A stretch of 64,000 nt of DNA, from NCBI GenBank assembly GCA_037445025.1, contig JBBILI010000003.1, positions 124,001 to 188,000 on the forward strand. The letters are read 5' to 3'. Positions 1-8,003 of this stretch are shown here, in pieces (the first letter of the stretch is position 1; the number at the start of each line of letters is the position of its first letter). The notes under the pieces are model-generated. The model saw nothing but the letters and a program-made list of their open reading frames with translations, ran no database searches and had not been told where the DNA came from. Origin of the DNA: CAIQQQ01 sp037445025. GTDB taxonomy: Bacteria; Pseudomonadota; Alphaproteobacteria; Acetobacterales; Acetobacteraceae. The translations under genes and the position numbers were made by a program.

Positions 1-98
1 TGCTGACCGCGCGCGACCCGACCTTCGAGGCGCAGATGGAGGTGGCGCGCGACATCATGAAGAAGCGCCGCGCCGTGCTGCGCGAACTAGCGAAATGA
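1..98 (+). CDS. AbrB/MazE-type antitoxin, C-terminal fragment
   Basis: Only the last 31 codons are in the window, entering in frame from the left edge. The tail is acidic then basic (DPTFEAQMEVARDIMKKRR, then RELAK). From memory this resembles the C-terminal extension of SpoVT/AbrB-fold antitoxins that precede Doc toxins in alphaproteobacteria. Its TGA overlaps the ATG of the downstream toxin (ATGA), which implies translational coupling, and in such modules the antitoxin normally comes first. The DNA-binding swapped-hairpin domain lies outside the window, so the family assignment rests on the tail and the neighbour. Confidence 0.6.
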   Translation, partial: LTARDPTFEAQMEVARDIMKKRRAVLRELAK

Positions 99-487
99 TG
101 GATCACACGATCTGGCTGACCAGCCGGATCGTGCGGGCCATCCATGACGAGCAGCTCGCGGAGCATGGCGGCGCGCTAGGTTTGCGGGACGAAGGGTTGC
201 TGGAGAGCGCGCTGGCGCGACCGCAGCAGCATGGGCTTTACACCGAGGCCAGCATTCCGGAGCTGGCCGCCATCACGGCCATCGCCATCGCCCGCAACCA
301 TCCGTTCATCGACGGCAACAAGCGCAGCGCCTATGTGGCGCTCGCGCTGTTTCTGGAGCTGAACGGCTACGATCTGACCGCGTCGGATCCGGAATCGGTG
401 GTTGTCATGCTCGCCTTGGCCGCCGGCGACATGGAGGACAGCGAGTTCATCGACTGGGTGGTTATGAGCAGCTTCCCCAAGCCTTGA
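95..487 (+). CDS. doc: Doc/Fic-family toxin (death on curing)
   Basis: A 130-residue protein with the Doc-type Fic core HPFIDGNKR at about residues 68-76, followed by a helix SAYVALALFLELNGY typical of Doc. Doc toxins phosphorylate elongation factor Tu and stop translation; the paired antitoxin neutralises them. Length matches the family (about 125-135 residues). The start overlaps the antitoxin stop, so the two are co-translated. The His, Asp, Gly-Asn-Lys-Arg motif is intact, so it should be active if not bound. The GNKR form rather than the AMPylating Fic motif favours Doc. Confidence 0.9.
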   Translation: MMDHTIWLTSRIVRAIHDEQLAEHGGALGLRDEGLLESALARPQQHGLYTEASIPELAAITAIAIARNHPFIDGNKRSAYVALALFLELNGYDLTASDPESVVVMLALAAGDMEDSEFIDWVVMSSFPKP

Positions 488-518
488 CGGCGGCGGCACG
501 CGCGCGCACCTGCACCTC

Positions 519-965
519 ATGACCGATCCTTTCCTGGCTCCCGAAGATTCCACCGCCGCCGCGGCGATCGCCGCCATCGCCGATGAGCTCGACGTGTTCG
601 ATGACTGGATGGACCGCTACCAGCACATCATCGAGCTCGGCCGCAAGCTGCCGCCGTTTCCCACGGAATGGGCGAATGACGCGCATCGCGTGCCGGGCTG
701 TCAGAGCCAGGTGTGGATGGAGGCGGTGATGCGCGAGGGCAAACTGTATTTCGCCGGCGCCTCGGATGCGGCGATCGTCTCCGGGTTGGTGGCGTTGCTG
801 CTGCGGGTCTATTCGGGGCGGACGCCAGCTGAGATCATCGCCACCGATCCGGTATTTCTCAAGGAGCTCGGGCTGCTGGAGGCGCTGTCCACCAACCGCG
901 GGAACGGCATCGCGGCGATGGCGCGCAAGGTGCGTGAGGTCGCCGCCAGCGTGGCGGTGGCATAA
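519..965 (+). CDS. sufE: SufE family Fe-S assembly sulfur acceptor
   Basis: A 148-residue protein with the SufE signature around the acceptor cysteine (HRVPGCQSQVWM, residues about 61-72), an N-terminal helix beginning with the DELDVFDDWMDRYQHIIELG-type segment, and C-terminal TNRGNGIAAMARK. SufE accepts persulfide sulfur from the SufS cysteine desulfurase and stimulates it in the SUF iron-sulfur pathway. No suf operon is adjacent here, so this is a stand-alone copy, which is common in alphaproteobacteria. It converges on mmcB with a hairpin between them. Confidence 0.93.
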   Translation: MTDPFLAPEDSTAAAAIAAIADELDVFDDWMDRYQHIIELGRKLPPFPTEWANDAHRVPGCQSQVWMEAVMREGKLYFAGASDAAIVSGLVALLLRVYSGRTPAEIIATDPVFLKELGLLEALSTNRGNGIAAMARKVREVAASVAVA

Positions 966-973
966 CCCGCATC

Positions 974-999
974 CCCGCATCGCCCGAGCGCGATGCGGG
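974..999. terminator. Hairpin between convergent sufE and mmcB
   Basis: CCCGCATCG (974-982) pairs perfectly with CGATGCGGG (991-999) across an 8-nt loop. It sits exactly between two convergent genes and touches the mmcB stop. There is no clear U-tract, so it may be a weak bidirectional terminator or a small extragenic palindrome. The same arm sequence recurs at 2213-2238. Confidence 0.55.
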
Positions 1000-1461
1000 C
1001 TACTCCGACAGGAGTGCCGCCCGCAGCATCGCAGCGCCGACAGGGTCCTCAGCGAGCGCCAGCCGCTGCGCCGCCAGCCACGCGAACCGCTGCAGCACTG
1101 CCTTGCGCCTTGGTGCCGTGAGCGGGTGCACCGGTGCCGCGCGAATGATCTCGGCTGTGTCAGCGGCCACGATCAGGCCGCAATCCTCGGGCAGCACGGC
1201 GACCGGGAAATCCAGATCCACGGCGAAATACAGCACATCGCTGAACTCCCGATACGCCGGCCATTTCTGGTCGGCGCGGAAATCCGGCAGGTCGGACTTC
1301 ACCTCAATGCACACGAAGCCGCCATCCGGTCGCAGCGCCAGGATGTCGGCGCGCCGGCCGTTGGCCAGCCTCACCTCGTGCAGCGGCGCCCAGCCATGGG
1401 CCAGGCAGAGCCGTGCAGCCAGCAGACGCACCCTTGCGGTGCGCTCCGGCGCGGAGCTCAT
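1000..1461 (-). CDS. mmcB: MmcB family DNA repair protein (PD-(D/E)XK fold)
   Basis: A 153-residue product beginning MSSAPERTARVRLL. It carries the nuclease-like core GRRADILAL ... FVCIEVKSDLPDF, with the Asp and Glu-x-Lys of a PD-(D/E)XK site, then YFAVDLDFP. MmcB in Caulobacter is a LexA-linked DNA-damage gene related to the imuAB-dnaE2 mutasome. I chose ATG 1461 because it overlaps the phhB stop (ATGA arrangement); longer readings run into phhB. The two genes are probably one transcript. Confidence 0.85.
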   Translation of the reverse strand: MSSAPERTARVRLLAARLCLAHGWAPLHEVRLANGRRADILALRPDGGFVCIEVKSDLPDFRADQKWPAYREFSDVLYFAVDLDFPVAVLPEDCGLIVAADTAEIIRAAPVHPLTAPRRKAVLQRFAWLAAQRLALAEDPVGAAMLRAALLSE

Positions 1462-1745
1462 CCCAGCTTGTCGATCGCCACAGCCAGGGTGACGTCGTTC
1501 GCCGACAGGCCGCCGGCGTCGTGGGTGGACAACGTGATGTCCACCTTGTTCCACACGTTGAACCATTCGGGGTGATGCCCCTGGGCCTCGGCCAGCAGCG
1601 CCACGCGGCTCATGAAGCCCCAGGCCGCGGAGAAATCGGCGAAGCGGAAGCTGCGGGTGATGGCGTCGCGGCCTGCCACCACCTGCCAATGCGGCAGGGT
1701 GGTCGGCAGGGCGGCGCGCTCGATGTCGGTCAGTTTGGTCGGCAT
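1458..1745 (-). CDS. phhB: 4a-hydroxytetrahydrobiopterin dehydratase
   Basis: A 95-residue pterin-4a-carbinolamine dehydratase. The signature GHHPEWFNVWNKVDITL (about residues 56-72) contains the catalytic His-His-Pro-Glu-Trp, and THDAGGLSANDVTLA follows as in the family. It regenerates quinonoid dihydropterin from 4a-carbinolamine, normally with a pterin-dependent hydroxylase; no such hydroxylase is adjacent. It overlaps mmcB by 4 nt. Confidence 0.95.
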   Translation of the reverse strand: MPTKLTDIERAALPTTLPHWQVVAGRDAITRSFRFADFSAAWGFMSRVALLAEAQGHHPEWFNVWNKVDITLSTHDAGGLSANDVTLAVAIDKLG

Positions 1746-1795
1746 GGGCGTTCTCCGGTTGACGCGCCGGGCGGCATCGTGGCCCCCTCCCGCGC

Positions 1796-2212
1796 ATGAC
1801 CGAACATGGCCCCCCGCCCCCTCGCTTCACAACCCCGCCGGACGCCGACGTGATCGCCGATCTGGCGGAACAGGCGCTGGCCTCCATACCCGAGCGGCTG
1901 CGCCGCCATGTGCGGGGCGTGGGCATCAGCGTCGCGGAGTTCGCCGATGACGAGACGCTCGATGCCATGGGCATCGAGAGCGAGTGGGACCTGACGGGCC
2001 TGTATCACGGCACCCCGATCGGCCAGCGCAGCAGCGGCGACGTGACGCGTCCGCCGGACCTGATCTTTCTGTATCGCCAGCCGATCCTGCTGGAATGGGT
2101 GGAGGCGGGCGAGGATCTGGGCCGGCTGGTGCGCAACGTGGTGATCCACGAAATCGCGCATCATTTCGGCTTCAGCGATGCCGACATCGAACGGCTGGAG
2201 AACGAGACGTAG
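1796..2212 (+). CDS. Zincin-like metallopeptidase family protein
   Basis: A 138-residue protein with the zinc motif VIHEIAHHFGFSDADIERLE near the C-terminus (HExxHxxGxxD, about residues 116-126), the minimal metzincin-like signature of the small bacterial Zincin_1 family. The N-terminal half contains the family pattern VGISVAEFADDE and LTGLYHGTPI. The physiological substrate of this family is not established. It starts about 50 bp from phhB and is divergent from it. Its TAG stop lies inside the hairpin shared with dctM. Confidence 0.85.
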   Translation: MTEHGPPPPRFTTPPDADVIADLAEQALASIPERLRRHVRGVGISVAEFADDETLDAMGIESEWDLTGLYHGTPIGQRSSGDVTRPPDLIFLYRQPILLEWVEAGEDLGRLVRNVVIHEIAHHFGFSDADIERLENET

Positions 2213-2242
2213 CCCGCATCGCGCTTGGCCGATGCGGGCTAC
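2209..2242. terminator. Bidirectional hairpin containing two stop codons
   Basis: GTAGCCCGCATCG (2209-2221) pairs perfectly over 13 bp with CGATGCGGGCTAC (2230-2242). The TAG of the zincin gene (plus) and the TAG of dctM (minus) are both inside the stem, so one palindrome ends two convergent genes. The inner arm matches the hairpin at 974-999. Confidence 0.7.
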
Positions 2243-3699
2243 ATGCCGAGCAGATGCGGCAGGAACAGCGTCAGGCCGGGCCAGTAGGTGATCACCACCA
2301 GGAAGCCCAGCATGGTCAGCAGCCAGGGCAGCACCGCCACGGTAAGCTCGGTGATGCCCATCTTGGCGATGCCCGAGGCGACATAGAGGTTGAGCCCCAC
2401 CGGCGGGTGGCACAGGCCGATCTCCATGTTGACGGCCATCAGCACGCCGAAATGCACGGGATCCACGCCGAGCCGGACCGCCACCGGGAACAGGATGGGG
2501 GCGAAGATCAGCACCATCGCCGAGGGGTCCATCACATTGCCGGCGGCGAGCAGGATGAAGTTGACAACCAGCAGGAAGCCCGCCCAGCCGAAGCCCTGGT
2601 GGCTCATCCAGTCCGCCATCGATTGCGGGATGTGCTCGGAGACCATCAGGAAGGAGAACAGCACCGCGTTGGTGACGATATAGAGGATCATCGCCGACAT
2701 CGCGGCCGAGGTCAGCAGCACGCGGGGAATGTCACGGATCTTGAGATCCTTGTAGACGAACACCGCCACCACGGCGGCATAGACCGCGGCCATGGCGGCG
2801 GCCTCGGTGGGGGTGAACAGGCCGGCATAGATGCCGCCGATCACGATCACGATGAGGAACAGGCCCCAGAAACAGTCGAAGAACGCACGCAGCCGTTCGC
2901 CCCAGGTGGCGCGCGGCAGGCGGGGATAGTTGTTCTTGCGGGCCTGATAATAGGTGGTGAGCCCGAGCAGCGTGGCCAGGCTGAGGCCGGGGACGATGCC
3001 GGCGACGAACAGTGTGCCGATCGATGCGGACTGGACGGCGTGGCCATCGGGGCCCAGCGGGTTCATGCCGCTGGTGGCGACGGCGTAGATCACCAGGTTG
3101 ATCGAGGGCGGAAACAGGATGCCGAGCGCGCCGGAGGTGGCGATGACGCCGGCACCGAAGCGCTTGGGGTAGCCCTGCTGCACCATGGCCGGCAGCATGA
3201 TCGAGCCGATCGCCACCACGGTTGCCACCGACGACCCGGAAATGGCCGCGAACAGCGCGCAGGACACCACGGCTGCCAACCCCATGCCGCCGTACCAATG
3301 GCCGACCATGGTGGAGGCGAAATGGATCATCCGCTTGGCCACACCGCCATGCGTCAGAAAATTGCCGGCCAGGATGAAGAACGGGATCGACATGATCTCG
3401 AACTTCTCGATGCCGGTGAACAGCTTCAGCGAGACGGCGACGATCGGCACGTCGGTCATGGTGAACATGAAGGTCAGCACTGACAGGCCAAGCGCGATCG
3501 AGATCGGCATGCCGGTGATGAACAGCGAGATCAGCAGCCCCGCGATCACCAGCCCGCGCAACGCGTCGGGGACGACGAGGATGCCGGCATAGGACAGCAG
3601 GCAGATGCCGAGGAACAGCACCGGCACCAGGATCATCAGAATGCCGGCGATGCGGCCGCGGTTGGGGTCCGTGGGGACGGAAAGGAGGCTGGCGCTCAT
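2239..3699 (-). CDS. dctM: TRAP transporter large permease (DctM type)
   Basis: A 486-residue, highly hydrophobic protein with a dozen or more predicted membrane segments. Family landmarks include FMFTMTDVPIVAVSLKLFTG, IPFFILAGNFLTHGG, SGSSVATVVAIGSIMLPAM and the C-terminal CHPPVGLNLYVASGIAKM. DctM forms the Na+-coupled elevator domain that moves a carboxylate delivered by the periplasmic DctP protein. Its start overlaps the dctQ stop by 4 nt. Lying downstream of tcuAB, the likely cargo is a tricarboxylate such as tricarballylate, which is an inference from context. Confidence 0.95.
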   Translation of the reverse strand: MSASLLSVPTDPNRGRIAGILMILVPVLFLGICLLSYAGILVVPDALRGLVIAGLLISLFITGMPISIALGLSVLTFMFTMTDVPIVAVSLKLFTGIEKFEIMSIPFFILAGNFLTHGGVAKRMIHFASTMVGHWYGGMGLAAVVSCALFAAISGSSVATVVAIGSIMLPAMVQQGYPKRFGAGVIATSGALGILFPPSINLVIYAVATSGMNPLGPDGHAVQSASIGTLFVAGIVPGLSLATLLGLTTYYQARKNNYPRLPRATWGERLRAFFDCFWGLFLIVIVIGGIYAGLFTPTEAAAMAAVYAAVVAVFVYKDLKIRDIPRVLLTSAAMSAMILYIVTNAVLFSFLMVSEHIPQSMADWMSHQGFGWAGFLLVVNFILLAAGNVMDPSAMVLIFAPILFPVAVRLGVDPVHFGVLMAVNMEIGLCHPPVGLNLYVASGIAKMGITELTVAVLPWLLTMLGFLVVITYWPGLTLFLPHLLGM

Positions 3700-4277
3700 G
3701 CGTGGGTCCCCAAGGGGGTGGTGCCGCGGGCGCTGTCGTCGAGCTCCACACCCTGCACCTCATGGCTGCCGTCATGCGGCACCGTCCCGGTGCGCCAATA
3801 GGTCCAGGCCACCTGCAGAAAGCGGAAGCACATCAGCCCCGAGCCGAGCGGGATGGCGAGATAGACGATCCACATCGGCGCCTCCATGTCGTTGGAGCGC
3901 TGGTCGGTGGCCGACAGGTCCCACACGAAGTTCGCACCCAGGCTTGCGATGGTGCCGGTGAAGATGACGCCGCCGAGCAGGCCGGCGAGGATGACCGGGC
4001 GGCGGGCGTTCTCGCCGAGCCGGTTGACCAGCACGTCCACGCCCACATGAATGCCCTGGCGCACGCCGTAGGCGGCGCCGAACTTGGCCATCCAGATGAA
4101 CATGTAAATGCACAGCTCCTGCGCCCAGGTCAGGTCGATGTTATGCAGATAGGGGAACAGCAGCGGCACCGTGCTGCCGTAGCGCTGGACGACGGAGACG
4201 AAGATCAGCAGCGTCGCGCCTGCGATCAGGACCGAGATGATCAGCTCCTCAAGCCGGTCGAGAATGCGCAGGAACAT
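3696..4277 (-). CDS. dctQ: TRAP transporter small permease (DctQ type)
   Basis: A 193-residue protein with four predicted membrane helices: residues about 12-32, a second after the hydrophilic YLHNIDLTWAQELCIYMFIW segment, then GVILAGLLG-like and YLAIPLGSGLM. The central WAQE...FIW...GAAYGVRQGIHVGVDVL pattern is typical of DctQ. It partners DctM in the inner membrane. It is a separate gene here, not fused, and overlaps dctM by 4 nt. Confidence 0.93.
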   Translation of the reverse strand: MFLRILDRLEELIISVLIAGATLLIFVSVVQRYGSTVPLLFPYLHNIDLTWAQELCIYMFIWMAKFGAAYGVRQGIHVGVDVLVNRLGENARRPVILAGLLGGVIFTGTIASLGANFVWDLSATDQRSNDMEAPMWIVYLAIPLGSGLMCFRFLQVAWTYWRTGTVPHDGSHEVQGVELDDSARGTTPLGTHA

Positions 4278-4310
4278 CGGGCAACCTTGTCAGGGCGGTG
4301 ATACGGATCA

Positions 4311-4336
4311 GCCGGCGCACCTTGCGGTGCGCCGGC
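4311..4336 (-). terminator. Strong stem-loop between dctP and dctQ
   Basis: GCCGGCGCACC (4311-4321) and GGTGCGCCGGC (4326-4336) form a perfect 11-bp stem with a TTGC loop, in the 98-bp gap between dctP and dctQ. No U-run follows on the minus strand, so it is more likely a partial terminator or RNA-stability hairpin that keeps binding-protein mRNA above permease mRNA, as is common in binding-protein transporters. That role is inferred. Confidence 0.55.
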
Positions 4337-4375
4337 CGGGTCGTTGTGGTCAGGCAGGCGTCACGTCGGCGCCCA

Positions 4376-5386
4376 TCATTTCGGCGCGTCGGGGGCGGCG
4401 GCCAGCATCTTGTCGATCATGTCCTGGCCGATGCGCGAGGCGGCTGAAGTATAGACCGGGCGCATCGCGTCCTGCCACACCTTCAGCTCGGCCGGCGAGG
4501 GGTCATGGATCTGCACCTTGCCGCCGGCGCGCATCTGCGCCATCGCATCCGCGTTCTCCTTCTGCGAGATCGAGTTGTTGTAGACCGTCGCCTCGTCCAT
4601 CGCCTTCTGCACTTCCGGCTTGATGTCGGCGGGCAGGCTGTCCCAGAACTTCTTGCTGGTGATGACGGCGTATTGCAGATGCACGTGGTTCAGCACGGTC
4701 ATGTATTTCTGCACATCGTCCAGCTTCTGCGAGGTGTAGTTCGACGGCGTGTTCTGCGCGCCGTCCACCACGCCGCTCTGCAGCGCCTGATACAGCTCGG
4801 AGAAGGCGATGATCTGCGGGTTGGCGCCCATGCCGCGCAGCGTCTGATCGTCGATCTTGGAGCCGGAGATGCGCATCTTGAGGCCCTTGAGGTCATCGGG
4901 CACCAGCAGCGGCTTGTTGGCCGAGATCACGTAGAACCCGTTGTTTCAGTAGGCCAGGCCGTGGATGCCCTTGGGCTCCAGCCGGGCCAGCAGGTCCTTG
5001 CCGATCGGGCCGTTGATGATGCGGTCGTAGGAGGCCTGGTCCTTGAAGATATAGGGCAGGTCGAGCGCCTCGAACTGCTTGACGCCGAGCGGGGCGAACT
5101 TGGCGGTGGACGGCGCCAGCATCTGCACGGCGCCGAGCTGCAGGGCCTGCATCTCCTCGCCGTCCTTGTACAGCGTGGAGTTCGGGTAGACTTCGACCTT
5201 GACGCGCCCGCCGGTGTATTTCTCGGCCAGCTCCTTGAACTTCAGCGAGGCCTTGCCCTTGGGCGTGTTCTCGGTGACGACATGGCTGAACTTGATGATG
5301 ATCGGCGCCTGGGCGAGGGCCGACTGGATCGGCGTGGCCAGCAGGGCCGCCAGCAGCGCCCCCATCAGAATATTGCGCTTACGCAT
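4376..5386 (-). pseudogene. dctP: TRAP transporter solute-binding protein DctP, interrupted by an in-frame TGA
   Basis: Read through, this is a 336-codon DctP-family periplasmic binding protein. It has a signal peptide after MRKRN (hydrophobic core LMGALLAALLATP, cleavage near ALA-QA), then IIIKFSHVVTENTPKG, KVEVYPNSTLYKDGEEM and, in the second half, LKMRISGSK and WWDGAQNT-like VVDGAQNTP. The frame is continuous except for a TGA at 4946-4948, where the family expects Trp (GLAY-stop-NNGFYVISA; usually GLAYW). ATG 5386 was chosen for the GGGAGGG about 6 nt upstream. A premature stop after about 146 residues would remove the second lobe. TGG to TGA is a single-base change, so it is either a real nonsense mutation or a sequencing error. 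Confidence 0.85.
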
Positions 5387-5501
5387 GTGCATCCCTCCCC
5401 AAGCCAATACTATTGTTTACATATCACAACTATGTATGCTGCGGCGCAAATTGCGGCCATTCGCGGTTTCACACAAGGCACAATACCGAACGGGCGTTGT
5501 G

Positions 5502-6614
5502 CTATCCGGCCAGCACCTGGTTGCGCCGGCGCTCGATGGCGGCCTTCAGCAGGGCGGTGCCACGGTACAGGCCGTGCACGAACTTGCCATACGGGATCAC
5601 CAGGAACAGCGACAGAATCACGCCGAGATGCAAGGCGAGCAGCACGCCCATCGCCGCGGTGTCGCGCAGCACCAGCAGCAGCAGGCCGGTGGCGGCGGTG
5701 AGCGACAGCAGGCCGAGGAACGCGTAGTCGCCGCCCAGCACACGGCGGGCCACTGGGGCGGGGTCGGTGCGCAGCTTGATGCGGGTGAGACCGACGCAGC
5801 CGACCAGCATCAGAATGCCGCCGATGGTGCCGAGCAGAACCGGCGGGCTGTACAGCGAATAGGGCGCGATCCAGCCGAGGTAATGGTCGAAGATCGTGGC
5901 CACCGAGGTGGCCGCGAAGCACAGCAGGAAGCCGTAGAACACCGCGTGATGGGCGTGCCGGCGGGCGAGCGAGAAGCTGGCATCGGCGTCGTTGCAGCCT
6001 TCGCCGGCGCCGCCGAGATAACGCAGGGTGAAGATGTCGGTCGCCGCCCGCAGCAGGGCCGGGATCCTCACGGGGCCGCTGAGGCTGGTGCGCGTGTCCA
6101 CCCAGAAGGCGCGCGCGCCCATGGCCAGCGCGAGGGCGGAGAACAGAAAGGTCGCACCGGCGACGGCGGCCATCACGCCCCAGGGGATCAGCGCGTAGAA
6201 CGCGCCGGGGCCGGTGTGGGACGCGAACAGGCGGTCAGGCGCCACCAGCAGCGCCGTCAGCACGAACACCAGCGTGATCGCCAGCGCCGAGACCACGCCG
6301 ACGACAAGCCCATTGCGCTGGAACACAGCCGCGAGCGGCGCCGGCCACGCATAGGCGGCATAGCTTTCCAGCCGCACCTCGGCGAAGTGCTTGGGCAGGT
6401 TGATGCCGTATTCATGCGGGGGCGCGAACTGGCAAGCGTGGTAGCAGCCGTTGCAGTTGTGGCAGAGATTGGCCAGGTACGACATGTCCGCCGTGGTGAA
6501 GTCCCGCTGCAGTTCCATCGCCGGGAACACCGCGCAATAGCCTTCACAGTAACGGCAGGCATTGCAGATCTCGATGGCGTGCTTCGCAGCGGTGGTTGCT
6601 TCAGTTTCGAACAA
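5502..6614 (-). CDS. tcuB: Tricarballylate utilization protein TcuB (Fe-S/membrane electron-transfer)
   Basis: A 370-residue protein with two N-terminal 4Fe-4S-type clusters, CNACRYCEGYC and CHNCNGCYHACQ (residues about 16-65), followed by several membrane helices with histidines. TcuB is thought to reoxidise the FAD of TcuA and pass electrons to the quinone pool. I place the start at TTG 6614 because AGGAGG lies 9 nt upstream, inside the tail of tcuA (14-nt overlap). The extra upstream codons of a longer reading have no ribosome site. It is co-transcribed with tcuA. Confidence 0.88.
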   Translation of the reverse strand: MFETEATTAAKHAIEICNACRYCEGYCAVFPAMELQRDFTTADMSYLANLCHNCNGCYHACQFAPPHEYGINLPKHFAEVRLESYAAYAWPAPLAAVFQRNGLVVGVVSALAITLVFVLTALLVAPDRLFASHTGPGAFYALIPWGVMAAVAGATFLFSALALAMGARAFWVDTRTSLSGPVRIPALLRAATDIFTLRYLGGAGEGCNDADASFSLARRHAHHAVFYGFLLCFAATSVATIFDHYLGWIAPYSLYSPPVLLGTIGGILMLVGCVGLTRIKLRTDPAPVARRVLGGDYAFLGLLSLTAATGLLLLVLRDTAAMGVLLALHLGVILSLFLVIPYGKFVHGLYRGTALLKAAIERRRNQVLAG

Positions 6615-7998
6615 GTTTCGCCGCCTCCTGGCCGGCAATTTGACCGAACACGGTGCCGATGGTCATGCCGAAGCCGGCGAGGTAGCCCTTGCCAAGGATC
6701 GAGCCGGCCATGATCTCGCCGGAGGCGAACAGGTTCGCCGTGGGTTTGCCGTCGGCCATGATGACGCGGGCCTGCTCGTCCACCTTCACACCGAGATAGG
6801 TGAAGGTGATGCCCGGGCGGTGCGGGTAGCAGAGATAGGGGGGCGTATCGAGCTTGCGCGCCCAGTTGGTCTTGGGCGGATCAAGACCCTCGGTATGGCA
6901 GCCGTCGAGCTTCTGGCTGTCGAAGGCGCCGGGCACCACGGCTTCGTTGTAGTCGGCCACCGTCTTCTCCAGCGCGGCACGGTCGAGCCCGATCTTGCCC
7001 GCCAGCTCGCCGATGCTGTCGGCCTTGATGGCGGGATACACCGAGGGCATGAACAGGCTGGCCGATTTCTGGTCGATGATCGACCAGGCAATTTGACCCT
7101 CCTGCTGGGCGACGAGGCGGCCCCAGATGGCGTAGCGCTTCGGCCACACATCCTCGCCCTCGTCGTAGAAGCGCCGGGCGGCGCTGTTCACCACGATGCT
7201 GAACGGGATGCAGTCAAGCCTGGTGACGATGCCGCCATCGAATTTCGGCGCCCGCGCGTCGATCGCCACCGCATGGAACTGGGTGGGATCGCCAATCTGC
7301 TGCACGCCCTGGGCGAGCAGGTCCTTCAGCATCACGCCTTGCGCATAGGGCGTGCCGCGGATGCGGAAATTGTCGGCGGCGTCGCCCCAGTATTCGCGCA
7401 GCCAGTCGATATTGGCCTGAAAGCCGCCGGACGACACCACGAAGCTCTTGGCGCGCAGCGACACCGGATCGCCGCCACGCAGGAAGCTGACCGATTTGGC
7501 GTAACCGTCATCAAGGTCGAGCGACAGCACCTCGGTGTCGTATGCGATGTCCACGCCGAGCCGTTCGGCCGTCGCGTAATAAGCATTCACCAGCGCCTTG
7601 CCGCCGCCGAGGAAGAAGGCGTTGGTGCGCGACAGGTTCAGCGTGCCGGTCAGCGAGGGCTGGAAGCGCACGCCGCAGTCGAGCATCCACGGCGTCACGC
7701 GCGACGAGCGGCGGATCGTCATGCGCGCCAGTTTTTCATCCGTGTTGCCGCCGGTGACACGCAGCAGATCGTCCCAGTACTCGTCCTCGAGATACGACTC
7801 GGTCAGCACCGAGGTGGGCCCCTCATGCATCGCCCGCAGGTTGCGGGTGTGGCGGCTGTTGCCGCCGCGCATGGATTTGGGGGCGGACTCGAGGATGACC
7901 ACCGAGGCACCGGCCTGGCGCGCGGTGATGGCGGCGCACAAGGCCGCGTTGCCGCCGCCGACGACGGCCACGTCATAAACGCGCGAGAGATCGAACAT
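6601..7998 (-). CDS. tcuA: FAD-dependent tricarballylate dehydrogenase TcuA
   Basis: A 465-residue flavoprotein of the fumarate reductase/succinate dehydrogenase flavoprotein class. The Rossmann motif VVGGGNAALCAAITARQAG is at residues about 10-28, followed by GGNSRHTRNLR. The C-terminal FAD pattern FASGEIMAGSILGKGYLAGFGMTIG is intact. TcuA oxidises tricarballylate to cis-aconitate, feeding the TCA cycle. tcuB overlaps its end. A SapC-like gene ends 5 bp before its ATG. Other flavin dehydrogenases of this family act on related substrates, but the TcuB partner makes Tcu the best call. Confidence 0.88.
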   Translation of the reverse strand: MFDLSRVYDVAVVGGGNAALCAAITARQAGASVVILESAPKSMRGGNSRHTRNLRAMHEGPTSVLTESYLEDEYWDDLLRVTGGNTDEKLARMTIRRSSRVTPWMLDCGVRFQPSLTGTLNLSRTNAFFLGGGKALVNAYYATAERLGVDIAYDTEVLSLDLDDGYAKSVSFLRGGDPVSLRAKSFVVSSGGFQANIDWLREYWGDAADNFRIRGTPYAQGVMLKDLLAQGVQQIGDPTQFHAVAIDARAPKFDGGIVTRLDCIPFSIVVNSAARRFYDEGEDVWPKRYAIWGRLVAQQEGQIAWSIIDQKSASLFMPSVYPAIKADSIGELAGKIGLDRAALEKTVADYNEAVVPGAFDSQKLDGCHTEGLDPPKTNWARKLDTPPYLCYPHRPGITFTYLGVKVDEQARVIMADGKPTANLFASGEIMAGSILGKGYLAGFGMTIGTVFGQIAGQEAAKLVRN

Positions 7999-8003
7999 GG
8001 CCG

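Noticed and set aside
1984..3483. A 499-codon plus-strand ORF opposite dctM
   Set aside because: Its composition (His, Asp, Gly, Gln-rich) is typical of the antisense of a membrane protein in high-GC DNA.
4946..4948. TGA read as selenocysteine or as recoded Trp
   Set aside because: Other genes in the window use TGA as stop, no selenocysteine insertion hairpin was seen, and the family has Trp here.
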